DNA of 64,000 nucleotides from Paenibacillus hamazuiensis (lineage in GTDB: Bacteria > Bacillota > Bacilli > Paenibacillales > NBRC-103111): positions 1,922,001 through 1,986,000 of the forward strand of contig NZ_JALRMO010000001.1 of assembly GCF_023276405.1 (NCBI RefSeq), given 5' to 3'. Position 1 is the stretch's first letter. Every line of letters begins with the position of its first letter. Positions 44,730 through 53,937 of this stretch are shown piece after piece. Made by a program: the position numbers and the translations under genes. The notes below the pieces were generated by a model that was not told the origin of the DNA, made no database searches, and was given only the letters and a program-made list of their open reading frames with translations.

Positions 44730-44767
44730 AAAGCGCGCTGCAGCCGATCGCTGCGGCGCGTTTTTTT
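44730..44767 (+). terminator. Rho-independent terminator
   Basis: GCGCGCTGCAGC with GCTGCGGCGCG type stem and seven T. Confidence 0.85.
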
Positions 44768-44867
44768 GTACGCGTACGACCGCCGCTGTTTTTGTGCAAA
44801 TCAATTGAAAACGGCTTAAAAAATACGAGTGCGGGCGGATGAGGTGTATTCTTCACGTAACCGATCC

Positions 44868-45151
44868 GGCTGGTCCGTAAAGCGTGTCCGTCATAGGTTT
44901 TGCATAAGCAAAACCATGGCAGACAAAACGCGGGCCCGAGGCACATTTGGTACTACATTGACATCACACCTAAGTGAAGCGTGTCGGGAATAGGATTTAT
45001 TGCCTACAAGCAATAAATCCATTCCCGACAAACGCGAACTAGCAGCGAGCAGTCACTCCTAACGGGCGGGTCCAGGGCGCCCGAGCGCCTTAAGGGCTTT
45101 GCGGAGCAAAGCCGGCTACGGAAGCCTGGGGTCCCCCCGATGGGGGGATTT
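44868..45151 (+). repeat. Structured repeat, copy D (5' part, interrupted by IS110)
   Basis: Same architecture as copies A and B. First hairpin with AGGTTTTGC/GCAAAACC ends in ACGCGGGCCCGAGGCAC. The second hairpin has TCGGGAATAGGATTTATTG/CAATAAATCCATTCCCGA. The box ACGCGAACTAGCAGCGAGCA is at 45032-45051. The GGCGGGTCCAGGGCGCCCGAGCG stem has the inner GGGCTTTGCGGAGCAAAGCC hairpin as in copy B. It then meets IS110 at the same point as copy A. Confidence 0.78.
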
Positions 45152-45272
45152 GATGGGAAAATAACGTTTAGCTCGAGGTCACTTCGAAGAGAAAATGGAT
45201 TGAAATGAGGTCAAAAGCCGAAAAAAGGCAATAGGATGCCCGGTCCCCATAATGAATATTTTTTAAAAGAGC

Positions 45273-46546
45273 CTAACTGGTTGAGGGAAGTTCGTCTACT
45301 TTTTGTATCGAGTAACCTAATTTTTGTAGCCTACGAATCATTAGCTCTTCCTTGGAAATGCTTCGTCGTTTCTCTAAATAGTCCGCACCAAGTTCTTTGT
45401 ACGGTTCGTTCTTCAATAGGATGTGGTACGCAATGACTAGAATCTTATGGGCGATCGCAATGACAGCCTTGTTTTTCCCGCGCCGACTTGTAATGGACCA
45501 GAACTTTGCACCTAAGTAGGATTTCGTGTTGCTGGCGGCCCAGGCTGCTTCTGTGAGAGCAGACTTAAGAATTTTATCGCCTTTGGTTATGGTAGTACTT
45601 TTTTTTTACCGGCACTCTCATTATTGCCCGGACTAAGCCCTGCCCAAGAAGATAGGTGCATCTCCGTGGGAAATACAGACATATCCGTTCCCAGTTCAGC
45701 CAAGATGATCTTGGCGGTATGCTCGCCAACACCAGGAATACTATCCAATAGCTCTAATTGCCGCTGATACGGTGCGAAGTATACTTCCATGTCGGCCTCT
45801 AACTCAGCGATGGATTGTTCGAGAAATTCGAGATGTTTGAGCGATCTAGCGATCATGGAACGATGGTGTTTGGTGACGCGACCATTGAGAGCAGAAACGA
45901 GTTGCGGAATCTTGGAGCGCAGAGAGGCTTTGGCAAGATCGGCGATTTGCGCGGGTTCAATAACTTCGCCATTCACAAGAGCTTGAAGCATGAGACGGCC
46001 GGAAACGCCAAAAACATCGCTCATAAAGGTGGAGAGCTTAATGTTAGCCATCTCGAGAACCTTCAAGATGCGGTTTCTTTCGGCGGTAGCGTGCCCAACG
46101 AGTTTTTTGCGGTATCTCGTCAAATCTCGCAATTCGCGGATTTCCACAGGAGGCACAAAGCTGCCGCGGATTAAATCGCACCGATGAAGTTCTGCGATCC
46201 ATTGGGCATCTTTCATATCGGTTTTACGGCCTTTGATGGCTTTAATATGGGCAGCGTTGGCCAGAGTGATGGTGCAAGAAGCTTCAAGTACATTGTAAAC
46301 AGGTTGCCAGAAGATGCCGGTGCTTTCCATGGCGATCTCTGTGCATCCTTCTTCAGTGAGCCAGTCGGCTAGTTCGAGCAGGCCGGAGAGTACCGTAGAA
46401 AACTCCCGAATCACTTTCGTCGGCTTTTGATGAAGAGGGCCTTTTAACAAGCAAACAACAACGTTGGCCTGATGAACATCGAGGCCGGCGCAGCAAGTAC
46501 GAATCGCATCCAAATAGATCATCCTTTCTACACAGGCTACCAACAC
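45273..46546 (-). CDS. IS110-family transposase, apparently frameshifted at an A9 run, copy 2
   Basis: Same as copy 1: first frame 45587-46546 with the DEDD domain and the catalytic-Ser segment, stop just after nine A (+ strand T at about 45600-45608), and the rest of the Transposase_20 C-terminus in the -1 frame down to 45273. Two copies with the same A9 suggest that the shift is part of normal expression. Confidence 0.85.
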
Positions 46547-46715
46547 CCTCCCAGACCGAAATTTGATGGGTGTGCTCGTGGCGACAAAGATTTGTTCTCA
46601 GGGTGTGGTAAGTCAGTTTAGGGGGCGAGGTCGTACACTCAAAATCCCGGCGACTTACCTGCACTGTGTAGTAAAAAGAATTCACGGTTTAAACAGAGTT
46701 TAAACCGTGAACCGC
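46543..46715 (-). ncRNA. Candidate IS110 bridge RNA, copy 2
   Basis: Same sequence and fold as in copy 1, shifted by 43355: palindrome hairpin 46681-46711, target loop closed at 46607-46614 and 46652-46659, donor loop closed at 46543-46549 and 46600-46606. Confidence 0.75.
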
Positions 46716-46756
46716 TCGAACATTTTCATATCTTATTGTGACGCTCTGTCATCTTG

Positions 46757-46790
46757 TTTAGGGGGGCGGGCATCCGATTTAGGGGGTGCT
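46757..46790 (+). repeat. Structured repeat, copy D (3' tail after IS110)
   Basis: TTTAGGGGGG, a short spacer GCGGGCATCC-like, and a second GATTTAGGGGGTG, the same two-step end as at copy A. Confidence 0.65.
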
Positions 46791-46808
46791 TTTTTAGCGT
46801 GACATTTC

Positions 46809-46837
46809 TTGTCAAACCGGGCGACCTATACTATAAT
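46809..46837 (+). promoter_or_regulatory. Sigma-A promoter of the aroC operon
   Basis: TTGTCA and TATAAT with a 17-nt spacer, about 80 nt upstream of aroC and just outside the repeat tail. Confidence 0.8.
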
Positions 46838-46917
46838 GAGCACATGTGCTTAGCGCATAAAAGCGTTAAAGTGCGCCTAAGCAGCGCTGTCTGGATAGGA
46901 TGAAAGGGGAAACGAAA

Positions 46918-48081
46918 GTGAGATATTTGACCGCAGGAGAAACGCATGGCCCGCAATTGACAGGCATCATCGAAGGGTTTCCGAGCAACGTGACGATCGA
47001 TTTTGAAGAGGTAAATTTTCAGCTGGCACGACGTCAAAAAGGGTACGGCCGCGGCCGGCGTATGCAAATAGAGAAGGATACCGCTCAAATCGTCGGCGGC
47101 GTTCGCCACGGCAAAACGACAGGCGCTCCGATCGCGCTTGTGGTGGAGAACAACGACTGGAAGCACTGGACATCGGTGATGAACATCGAGCCGATCGAAG
47201 GCAATGACGAAACAAAGCGCCGCGTGAACCGTCCGCGTCCCGGACATGCCGATTTGAACGGCGGCTTGAAATATAACCAGAAAGACCTGCGCAACATCCT
47301 CGAGCGCTCCAGCGCCAGAGAAACGACGATGCGCGTCGCTATCGGCGGCGTCGCACGCCAGCTGCTCAAGGAGTTCGGCATCAAGGTTGCCGGCCAGGTG
47401 ATCCGCATCGGCGAAGTGGAGGTGCAGCGCACCGAGCTGCCGATCGATGAGCTGATCGCGCTCACGGAGGAATCGCCGGTTCGCGTAACGGACAAGGAAG
47501 CGGAAGCGAAAATGATCGCTGCGATCGACGCGGCGAAAGAAGAAGGAGATACGCTCGGCGGCATCGTCGAATGTATCGTCGAAGGCGTGCCGGTCGGCCT
47601 TGGCAGCCACGTGCAGTGGGACCGCAAGCTGGACGGACGCATCGCACAAGCCGTGCTGTCCATTCAGGCGTTCAAGGGCGTCGAATTCGGCATCGGCTTC
47701 GAAGCGGCCAAACTGCGCGGTTCGAAGGTGCACGACGAAATTATGTACGATGAGGAGCGGGGCTTTTACCGCGCTTCCAACCGTGCTGGCGGCTTTGAAG
47801 GCGGCATGACGACCGGAGAGCCGATCGTCGTACGCGGCGTGATGAAGCCGATCTCTACGCTGTACAAGGCGCTGCAAAGCGTCGATATCGACACGAAAGA
47901 AGCGTTTACGGCGCAGGTCGAGCGCTCCGATACGTGTGCGGTTCCGGCGGCAGGCGTTATTTTGGAAAATATCGTCGCTTGGGAAGTGGCCCGCGCGTTT
48001 TTGGAGAAATTCGGCGGAGATTCGGTCGAGGAAATTCGCCGCAACTATGAAAGCTACCTGCAGCAAGTGAGGAGCTATTAA
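46918..48081 (+). CDS. aroC: Chorismate synthase
   Basis: Forms chorismate from 5-enolpyruvylshikimate-3-phosphate with reduced FMN. 387 residues with the signatures [29 protein letters not shown] and [12 protein letters not shown]. Start GTG 46918 behind AAAGGGGAAACG; an upstream in-frame ATG at 46900 overlaps that site. First gene of the aromatic supraoperon, as aroF in B. subtilis. Confidence 0.96.
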   Translation: MRYLTAGETHGPQLTGIIEGFPSNVTIDFEEVNFQLARRQKGYGRGRRMQIEKDTAQIVGGVRHGKTTGAPIALVVENNDWKHWTSVMNIEPIEGNDETKRRVNRPRPGHADLNGGLKYNQKDLRNILERSSARETTMRVAIGGVARQLLKEFGIKVAGQVIRIGEVEVQRTELPIDELIALTEESPVRVTDKEAEAKMIAAIDAAKEEGDTLGGIVECIVEGVPVGLGSHVQWDRKLDGRIAQAVLSIQAFKGVEFGIGFEAAKLRGSKVHDEIMYDEERGFYRASNRAGGFEGGMTTGEPIVVRGVMKPISTLYKALQSVDIDTKEAFTAQVERSDTCAVPAAGVILENIVAWEVARAFLEKFGGDSVEEIRRNYESYLQQVRSY

Positions 48082-48082
48082 T

Positions 48083-49186
48083 ATGAGCGAAATGATGGAG
48101 TTAACCGTTGACCTGGGCGAACGATCCTATCCGATCTATATAGGCGAAGGCATCTTGGACAACATCGGCTCCTTTTTCGAAAAACACGGACTGAGCAAAA
48201 TTTCTCCGCTTTTGATCGTTACGGACAGCCACGTTGCAGAACATCATTTGCCGCGCGTGGAACAGCTGCTGCGGCAGGCGGGCTTCAAGGCGGTCAGTTA
48301 CGTCGTGAAGGCGGGAGAAAAGGCGAAATCGCTCTCGATGCTCGAGGATATCGTCGGTGTCGCTTTGGACGCGGGGCTTGACCGCAAATCGGCGGTTGTG
48401 GCGCTCGGCGGCGGCGTGGTCGGCGATTTGGCCGGCTTCGTTGCTGCGAGTTATATGCGAGGCGTCCGCTTCGTGCAAATTCCGACGACGATTTTGGCGC
48501 ACGACAGCAGCGTCGGCGGCAAAGTTGCGGTCAACCACCCGAAAGCGAAAAACATCATCGGTGCGTTTCACCAGCCCGAGATGGTGCTGTACGACACGGC
48601 GACGCTCAGAACACTCCCTCCGCGCGACGTCCGAAACGGCCTGTCGGAGATGATCAAACACGGCTTGATCTGGGACGCCGATTTTACCGCCTGGTGCGAA
48701 GACAACGTGGACAAACTGCTTGCCCTCGATTCCGATGCGCTGCAGTACGGGTTGTATCAGGGCTGCAAAGTGAAAGCGACCGTCGTCTCGCAGGATGAGA
48801 AGGAAAACGATCTGCGCGCCATTTTGAATCTCGGCCACACGATCGGTCATGCGCTCGAAGCGGTGGCCGGATACGGAGAGCTTGTCCATGGCGAAGCGAT
48901 TTCCATCGGGATGGTCGGAGCGGCCAAGCTGGCGCAAAGGTTCGGTTATCCGGAAGAGATTTACACCGTTACGAAGCGGATTCTGAAAAAGTTCGGCCTG
49001 CCGACCAAGCTTCCGGAGCATCTGAACACCGACGAGATCATGAACGCCATGATGCACGACAAGAAGTTTAAGGAAGGCAAGATGGTGTTTATCGTGCCCC
49101 AAGCTATCGGCAAGGTGGAAATTCGCAAGGATGTTTCGGCGGACTGGGTCAGGGACATCGTAGAACAATTGAAACGGGAGGACTAA
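48083..49186 (+). CDS. aroB: 3-dehydroquinate synthase
   Basis: NAD- and metal-dependent ring closure of DAHP. 367 residues with the NAD loop GGGVVGDLAGFVAA, the IPTTILAHDSSVGGK segment, and metal ligands in LNLGHTIGHALE and VHGEA. ATG start 1 nt after aroC. Confidence 0.96.
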   Translation: MSEMMELTVDLGERSYPIYIGEGILDNIGSFFEKHGLSKISPLLIVTDSHVAEHHLPRVEQLLRQAGFKAVSYVVKAGEKAKSLSMLEDIVGVALDAGLDRKSAVVALGGGVVGDLAGFVAASYMRGVRFVQIPTTILAHDSSVGGKVAVNHPKAKNIIGAFHQPEMVLYDTATLRTLPPRDVRNGLSEMIKHGLIWDADFTAWCEDNVDKLLALDSDALQYGLYQGCKVKATVVSQDEKENDLRAILNLGHTIGHALEAVAGYGELVHGEAISIGMVGAAKLAQRFGYPEEIYTVTKRILKKFGLPTKLPEHLNTDEIMNAMMHDKKFKEGKMVFIVPQAIGKVEIRKDVSADWVRDIVEQLKRED

Positions 49187-49189
49187 GCC

Positions 49190-49561
49190 ATGTACGTTCG
49201 GGGAATTCGCGGAGCTACGACGGTAGAGCACAACGAGGAAAATGAAATTTTAACGGCGACTACGGAAATGTTAAATCATATTATTGCCGAAAATGCGATT
49301 AAACCTGAGGAGATCGCGTGCGTGTACGTAACGGTAACTCAAGATCTTACGGCAACGTTCCCTGCCAAAGCGATTCGGTCGATGGCGGGCTGGGAGCTCG
49401 TTCCGCTCATGTGTTCCCTGGAGGTGCCGGTTGAAGGAAGCTTGCCGAAATGCATTCGTCTGATGGTGATGGTGAACACGGAAAAAAGCCAAAACGAGAT
49501 CGTGCACGTGTATTTGAAAGACGCGATGAGGCTTCGTCCGGATTTGAGCAAAGCGAAGTAA
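49190..49561 (+). CDS. aroH: Monofunctional chorismate mutase (AroH type)
   Basis: Turns chorismate into prephenate for tyrosine and phenylalanine. 123 residues with the B. subtilis-type N-terminus YVRGIRGATTVEHNEENEI and the active-site Arg residues in it. ATG start 3 nt after aroB. Last gene before the trp leader. Confidence 0.95.
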   Translation: MYVRGIRGATTVEHNEENEILTATTEMLNHIIAENAIKPEEIACVYVTVTQDLTATFPAKAIRSMAGWELVPLMCSLEVPVEGSLPKCIRLMVMVNTEKSQNEIVHVYLKDAMRLRPDLSKAK

Positions 49562-49591
49562 GGGCACAGCGGCCGAACCCAAGGATTTGGA

Positions 49592-49620
49592 TTGACATCG
49601 TGATTTTCGCGTTGTATAGT
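49592..49620 (+). promoter_or_regulatory. Sigma-A promoter of the trp operon
   Basis: Consensus TTGACA with TATAGT, 17-nt spacer. Transcription would start near 49627, just before the TRAP triplets. Confidence 0.88.
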
Positions 49621-49637
49621 AGGTGGTAGGATTTGAT

Positions 49638-49688
49638 GAGAGCAGAGTCGAGTAGAGTTCAGATGAGAGTAGTCGAGACGAGTTCAGT
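49638..49688 (+). promoter_or_regulatory. TRAP-binding triplets in the trp leader
   Basis: GAG or TAG triplets at 49638, 49645, 49650, 49655, 49665, 49670, 49675 and 49680, with CAG at 49660 and 49685 keeping the 5-nt period. About ten to eleven sites, as needed for the 11-subunit TRAP ring. GTAGAGTT (49652-49659) can pair with the terminator arm at 49818, so bound TRAP would free the terminator. Confidence 0.85.
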
Positions 49689-49817
49689 ACAATTCAGCTA
49701 AATGCAGAGCCGAATGGCAGATGTTTTTACGGTCATGGTATGCCTTGACAAGGGGCGATATGCCTTTGTTCGGCGTTCCACCGGAACGGAAGCATTTGCG
49801 TGCTGATCGATACTTTC

Positions 49818-49846
49818 AACCTCTACCGCGACGGTAGAGGTTTTTC
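49818..49846 (+). terminator. trp operon attenuator terminator
   Basis: AACCTCTACC-gcgac-GGTAGAGGTT followed by T residues, 30 nt before the trpE start. Competes with an antiterminator formed with the TRAP region. The leader between 49690 and 49817 shows only weak further pairing. Confidence 0.85.
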
Positions 49847-49874
49847 TATTTGCACACAAAGGAGTGGAGCGTCC

Positions 49875-51416
49875 ATGTATACCCCTGAGCTGAAGGAAGT
49901 CATTCGCTTATCCAAGGAATACAATCTGATTCCGGTCGTCCGGCACCTGCTGGCCGACACGGAGACGCCGATCAGGCTGTTTCAGCATTTTTACGAAGAA
50001 GAGCATGCGTTTTTGCTGGAGAGTGTCGAGGGCGGAGTGAAATGGGCGAGATATTCCTTCATCGGAACCGACCCGTTTATGCACATTCAGGCGAAAAACG
50101 GCGTCACCCACGTATTTGCCCGCGGAGAGACGAAGGAGCTGCGGGAGAAGCCGATCGAGGTGCTGAAGGGGTACCTCCGCAACTTCAAGAGCCCGTCCCT
50201 GCCGGATTTGCCCCGTTTCACGGGCGGAGCGGTCGGATTTTTCGGGTATGACCTGCTCCAGTATTACGAAAAGCTGCCGGCGCACCGCGTGGACGATTTG
50301 CAGATGAATGACGTGCAGTTCATGTTTTGCGATCAGGTGATCGTGTTCGACCATTTCAAGCAGCAGCTGAAAATCATCGCCAACGTGCATGTGCCTCCGT
50401 TTGCGACGGACGAGATGATTGCGGCGGAGTACCGCCGCACATGCGATAAGATCGACGAGACGATCGAGAAGATGAAGCGCCCGCTGCCATCCTATGCGCA
50501 CCATCAAAACCCGATTCCGGACGACGTCGAGCTGGGCGAGATCAAGTCGAACCTGACGAAGGAACAGTTTATCGCAAATGTCGAAAAAGCGAAAGAATAC
50601 ATTCGCGCAGGCGATATTTTCCAGGTTGTACTGTCCCAGCGGTTCGAGATCGAGACCGACGTATCGCCGCTTCACGTTTACCGCGTGCTGAGAACGATGA
50701 ACCCGTCACCGTACATGTACTACCTTAAAATGGGCGACGACGTGATCGTCGGCACTTCGCCGGAGCTGCTCGTGCGCGTCGAAGACGAACGGGTGGAAAC
50801 GCGGCCGATCGCCGGAACCCGCCCGCGCGGCAAAACGACGGAGGAGGATCTGGCGCTCGAAAAGGAATTGCTTGCGGACGAGAAGGAGCGGGCCGAACAT
50901 TTGATGCTCGTCGATCTCGGGCGCAACGATATCGGCCGCGTCGCCGAATTCGGCACGGTCAAATGCGATACGTTTATGCAAATTGAGCGATACTCCCACG
51001 TGATGCATATCGTCTCCAACGTATCCGGCAAAATCGCGAAGGATAAAGATTTCTTCGACGCATTTATATCCTGTATGCCGGCGGGTACCGTCTCCGGCGC
51101 ACCGAAGCTGCGGGCGATGGAGATCATCGCCGAGCTGGAAAACGAAACGCGCGGACCTTATGCCGGAGCGATCGGATATCTCGGCTTTTCCGGCAACCTC
51201 GACACGTGTATCACGATCCGCACGATCGTGTTCAAAAACGGTAAAGCGTACGTGCAGGCAGGGGCCGGCATCGTGTGGGACTCCGTACCGGAGAGCGAAT
51301 ATACCGAAACGGTCAACAAAGCGAAAGGCATGCTGAAATCGATCCGCATGGCGGAAGCGATTTTCCAGCCCAAAGCCAGGGAATATTCGGTCATTAACCA
51401 TGATTATTATAGTTAA
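49875..51416 (+). CDS. trpE: Anthranilate synthase component I
   Basis: Makes anthranilate from chorismate. 513 residues. The Trp-feedback motif LLESVEGG is present near residue 50, and the chorismate-binding domain has RPIAGTRPRG, DLGRNDIGRV and GTVSGAPKLRAME. The start is ATG 49875 behind AAAGGAGTGGAG; the in-frame codons from 49800 run through the attenuator and are not used. No trpG lies in the operon, so the glutamine amidotransferase must be encoded elsewhere, as pabA is in B. subtilis. Confidence 0.96.
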   Translation: MYTPELKEVIRLSKEYNLIPVVRHLLADTETPIRLFQHFYEEEHAFLLESVEGGVKWARYSFIGTDPFMHIQAKNGVTHVFARGETKELREKPIEVLKGYLRNFKSPSLPDLPRFTGGAVGFFGYDLLQYYEKLPAHRVDDLQMNDVQFMFCDQVIVFDHFKQQLKIIANVHVPPFATDEMIAAEYRRTCDKIDETIEKMKRPLPSYAHHQNPIPDDVELGEIKSNLTKEQFIANVEKAKEYIRAGDIFQVVLSQRFEIETDVSPLHVYRVLRTMNPSPYMYYLKMGDDVIVGTSPELLVRVEDERVETRPIAGTRPRGKTTEEDLALEKELLADEKERAEHLMLVDLGRNDIGRVAEFGTVKCDTFMQIERYSHVMHIVSNVSGKIAKDKDFFDAFISCMPAGTVSGAPKLRAMEIIAELENETRGPYAGAIGYLGFSGNLDTCITIRTIVFKNGKAYVQAGAGIVWDSVPESEYTETVNKAKGMLKSIRMAEAIFQPKAREYSVINHDYYS

Positions 51417-51437
51417 ACGCTTGGGAGGGGAACGGAT

Positions 51438-52478
51438 ATGGAGCGAAAAATGACGATTCAACAGGCGATTCAAAAGGTGGTCGCGCTGCAAAATCTGGAG
51501 CGGAACGAAGCGCGCGACGTGATGGGGGAAATCATGGACGGTGCGGCGACGCCGGCACAAATCGGCAGCCTGGTGACCGCTCTGCGGATGAAAGGCGAGA
51601 CGGCTGCGGAAATTACCGGCTTCGCGGAAACGATGCGGGCGAAAGCGAACCGCGTCAGCACCGAGCAGATGAACCTTCTGGACACTTGCGGCACGGGCGG
51701 AGATGGAGCGGATACGTTCAACATTTCCACATGTTCCGCGATCGTTGCGGCGGCCGGAGGCATCCGCGTGGCGAAGCACGGAAACCGCGCGATGTCGAGC
51801 AAGAGCGGCAGCGCCGACGTGCTGGAGGCGCTTGGCGTGAGCATCTCACTGACCGGCGAGCAGGCAGCCCGCTGCTTGGACGAAGTCGGCATCTGCTTTA
51901 TGTTCGCACAGCTGTATCATCAGTCGATGAAACATGCGGCCGCACCGCGCAAGGAGGTCGGCATCCGCACCATCTTCAACCTGCTCGGACCGTTGACCAA
52001 CCCGGCGGGCGCCGACCGTCAGGTGCTTGGCATCTTCGACAAAGACAAGACGGAGCTGATCGCCGAGGTGCTTCGCGATCTGGGAATAAAGCGCGGGCTT
52101 GTCGTAGCGAGCTTCGACGGGCTGGACGAGATCAGCATTTGCGACGCAACCAAGGTGACCGAGCTGAAGGACGGCGATCTGCGCACGTATGAAATCACGC
52201 CGGATTTCCTTGGGCTTCGCGCCTCCTCGCTAAGTGAAGTGAAAGGCGGCGATGCGAAGCATAATGCCGAAATGATTCGCAGCGTATTCGCCGGCAGCCT
52301 CGGCGCTCCCCGCGACATTGTGCTTGCGAACGCCGGCGCCTGCTTTTATGTGACGGGCCTCTGTGCTACACTACAGGAAGGTGTCAAGTTGGCCGCGAAC
52401 GTGATCGATTCCGGCAAAGCCGCCGAGAAGCTGCAGCAATTAGTTCATTTTACGGGAGAAATCAGCCATGTTTCTTGA
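51438..52478 (+). CDS. trpD: Anthranilate phosphoribosyltransferase
   Basis: Adds phosphoribose to anthranilate. 346 residues with the PRPP loop DTCGTGGDGADTFNIST, the KHGNRAMSSKSGSADVLE segment and RTIFNLLGPLTNPA. ATG start behind GGGAGGGG. Overlaps trpC by 11 nt. Confidence 0.96.
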   Translation: MERKMTIQQAIQKVVALQNLERNEARDVMGEIMDGAATPAQIGSLVTALRMKGETAAEITGFAETMRAKANRVSTEQMNLLDTCGTGGDGADTFNISTCSAIVAAAGGIRVAKHGNRAMSSKSGSADVLEALGVSISLTGEQAARCLDEVGICFMFAQLYHQSMKHAAAPRKEVGIRTIFNLLGPLTNPAGADRQVLGIFDKDKTELIAEVLRDLGIKRGLVVASFDGLDEISICDATKVTELKDGDLRTYEITPDFLGLRASSLSEVKGGDAKHNAEMIRSVFAGSLGAPRDIVLANAGACFYVTGLCATLQEGVKLAANVIDSGKAAEKLQQLVHFTGEISHVS

Positions 52479-53271
52479 TAAAATTGTCGCCACAAAGCAA
52501 GATGAGGTCGCCCGCCTGAAAGAAACGCTGACCATAGCGGATATGGAGAAAAGGATTGCGGGAATGCCTGCATGTCTCGGTTTCGAGCGGGCCCTCACCA
52601 CACGCCGGAAGAGGAGCATGGGGCTGATCGCGGAAGTCAAGAAGGCGTCCCCTTCCAAGGGGCTTATTCGCGAGGATTTCGAGCCGGTGGGGCTCGCCCG
52701 CGCTTACGAGGAAGCCGGGGCGGACTGCATTTCCGTGCTGACGGATGTTCAGTATTTTCAAGGGGCTAACGATTACTTGACACGCATTCGGGAAGCGGTG
52801 AACGTGCCGATTTTGCGCAAAGATTTTACGATCGATGCGCATCAGATCTATGAAGCCCGGATGATCGGGGCGGATGCGATCTTGCTGATTGCGGCTATTT
52901 TGACGACGGAGCAGATGAGGGAGTTTCTGGCTTTGTCCCGCGACCTCGGCATGGACACGCTCGTTGAGGTGCACGACCGGGAGGAGCTGGAACGTGTACT
53001 GACGCTCGATGCGACGCTGATCGGGATCAACAACCGCAACCTGAAGACGTTTGTTACCGACATTCGCACCACCGAACAACTGATCGGACTGATTCCCGCC
53101 TGCAAAACGATAGTCAGCGAAAGCGGTATTTCGAACTCGAAGGAAATCGATTATTTGTATTCCGCAGGTGCCCGGGCGGTTCTTGTCGGCGAGCTTTTCA
53201 TGAGGCAGCCGGTTGTCGGCCAAGCGGTGCGCGATCTGCTCGGTCCTGTCGCGGCAGGCGTGAAGGAGTAA
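52468..53271 (+). CDS. trpC: Indole-3-glycerol phosphate synthase
   Basis: TIM-barrel enzyme closing the indole ring. 267 residues with IAEVKKASPSKGLI, the catalytic Lys in VPILRKDFTID, and SESGISNSKEI. Start ATG 52468 within the end of trpD, behind GGGAGAAATC. Confidence 0.96.
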   Translation: MFLDKIVATKQDEVARLKETLTIADMEKRIAGMPACLGFERALTTRRKRSMGLIAEVKKASPSKGLIREDFEPVGLARAYEEAGADCISVLTDVQYFQGANDYLTRIREAVNVPILRKDFTIDAHQIYEARMIGADAILLIAAILTTEQMREFLALSRDLGMDTLVEVHDREELERVLTLDATLIGINNRNLKTFVTDIRTTEQLIGLIPACKTIVSESGISNSKEIDYLYSAGARAVLVGELFMRQPVVGQAVRDLLGPVAAGVKE

Positions 53272-53280
53272 CCCTACGTT

Positions 53281-53937
53281 ATGGCTGCTACTGTTAAAAT
53301 ATGCGGTTTGATGATGCCGCAAACGATTCGGAGTATCGCTCAATTGCCGATAGATCATATCGGGTTTATTTTTGCCAAAAGCCGCCGGCAGGTCACACCC
53401 GAGCAAGTCGGAGAGATGATCCGTACTTACCGAGGTGAACGTCCGGACGGGACTCCGCTTATGTTCGGCGTATTCGTGAATCCGTCGTTCGAGCAGTTGG
53501 AGATGACGCTGGCTGAAGCTCCGCTCGATGTCGTTCAGCTGCACGGGGAGGAAACGCCGGAGTTTTGCCGGAAAGTGAAGGAAACGTTAGGAGTCAAGGT
53601 GTACAAGGTGTTCTCCGTAACCGAAGAGACAGGGTCGTCGCCGCGCGAGCAGCTGGAAATCTACTTGGGCTCAATCGACGGCATCCTGCTGGATACGGCA
53701 GGGGGAGGCACCGGCAAAACGTTCGATTGGGAACGTATTCCGGATTACTTGCCGGTGACGAGAGAGGCGGGAATTCCGCTCATCGTTGCAGGCGGCCTTC
53801 ATGCGGACAATGTCGCGGAGCTGCTGAGCCGTTACCGTCCGGACGGCGTCGATATTTCCAGTGGCGTGGAAACGGACGGAGTGAAGGACGTTTCGAAAAT
53901 TACAACGTTTGTCGAAAGGGTGAAAGCTTGTGTTTAA
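53281..53937 (+). CDS. trpF: Phosphoribosylanthranilate isomerase
   Basis: TIM-barrel isomerase. 218 residues with the N-terminal [12 protein letters not shown] (catalytic Cys), a [14 protein letters not shown] segment, and [13 protein letters not shown]. Overlaps the trpB start by 8 nt. Confidence 0.95.
   Translation: MAATVKICGLMMPQTIRSIAQLPIDHIGFIFAKSRRQVTPEQVGEMIRTYRGERPDGTPLMFGVFVNPSFEQLEMTLAEAPLDVVQLHGEETPEFCRKVKETLGVKVYKVFSVTEETGSSPREQLEIYLGSIDGILLDTAGGGTGKTFDWERIPDYLPVTREAGIPLIVAGGLHADNVAELLSRYRPDGVDISSGVETDGVKDVSKITTFVERVKACV

Larger units (their letters stand above)
45152..46756 (-). mobile_element. IS110-family insertion sequence, copy 2
   Basis: Encodes the same proteins and carries the same element sequence as copy 1 in every stretch I compared, inserted in the same orientation at the same point of the repeat. 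The repeat sequence outside differs between A and D, so these are two separate insertions rather than one duplicated block. Near identity implies recent movement. Confidence 0.9.
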
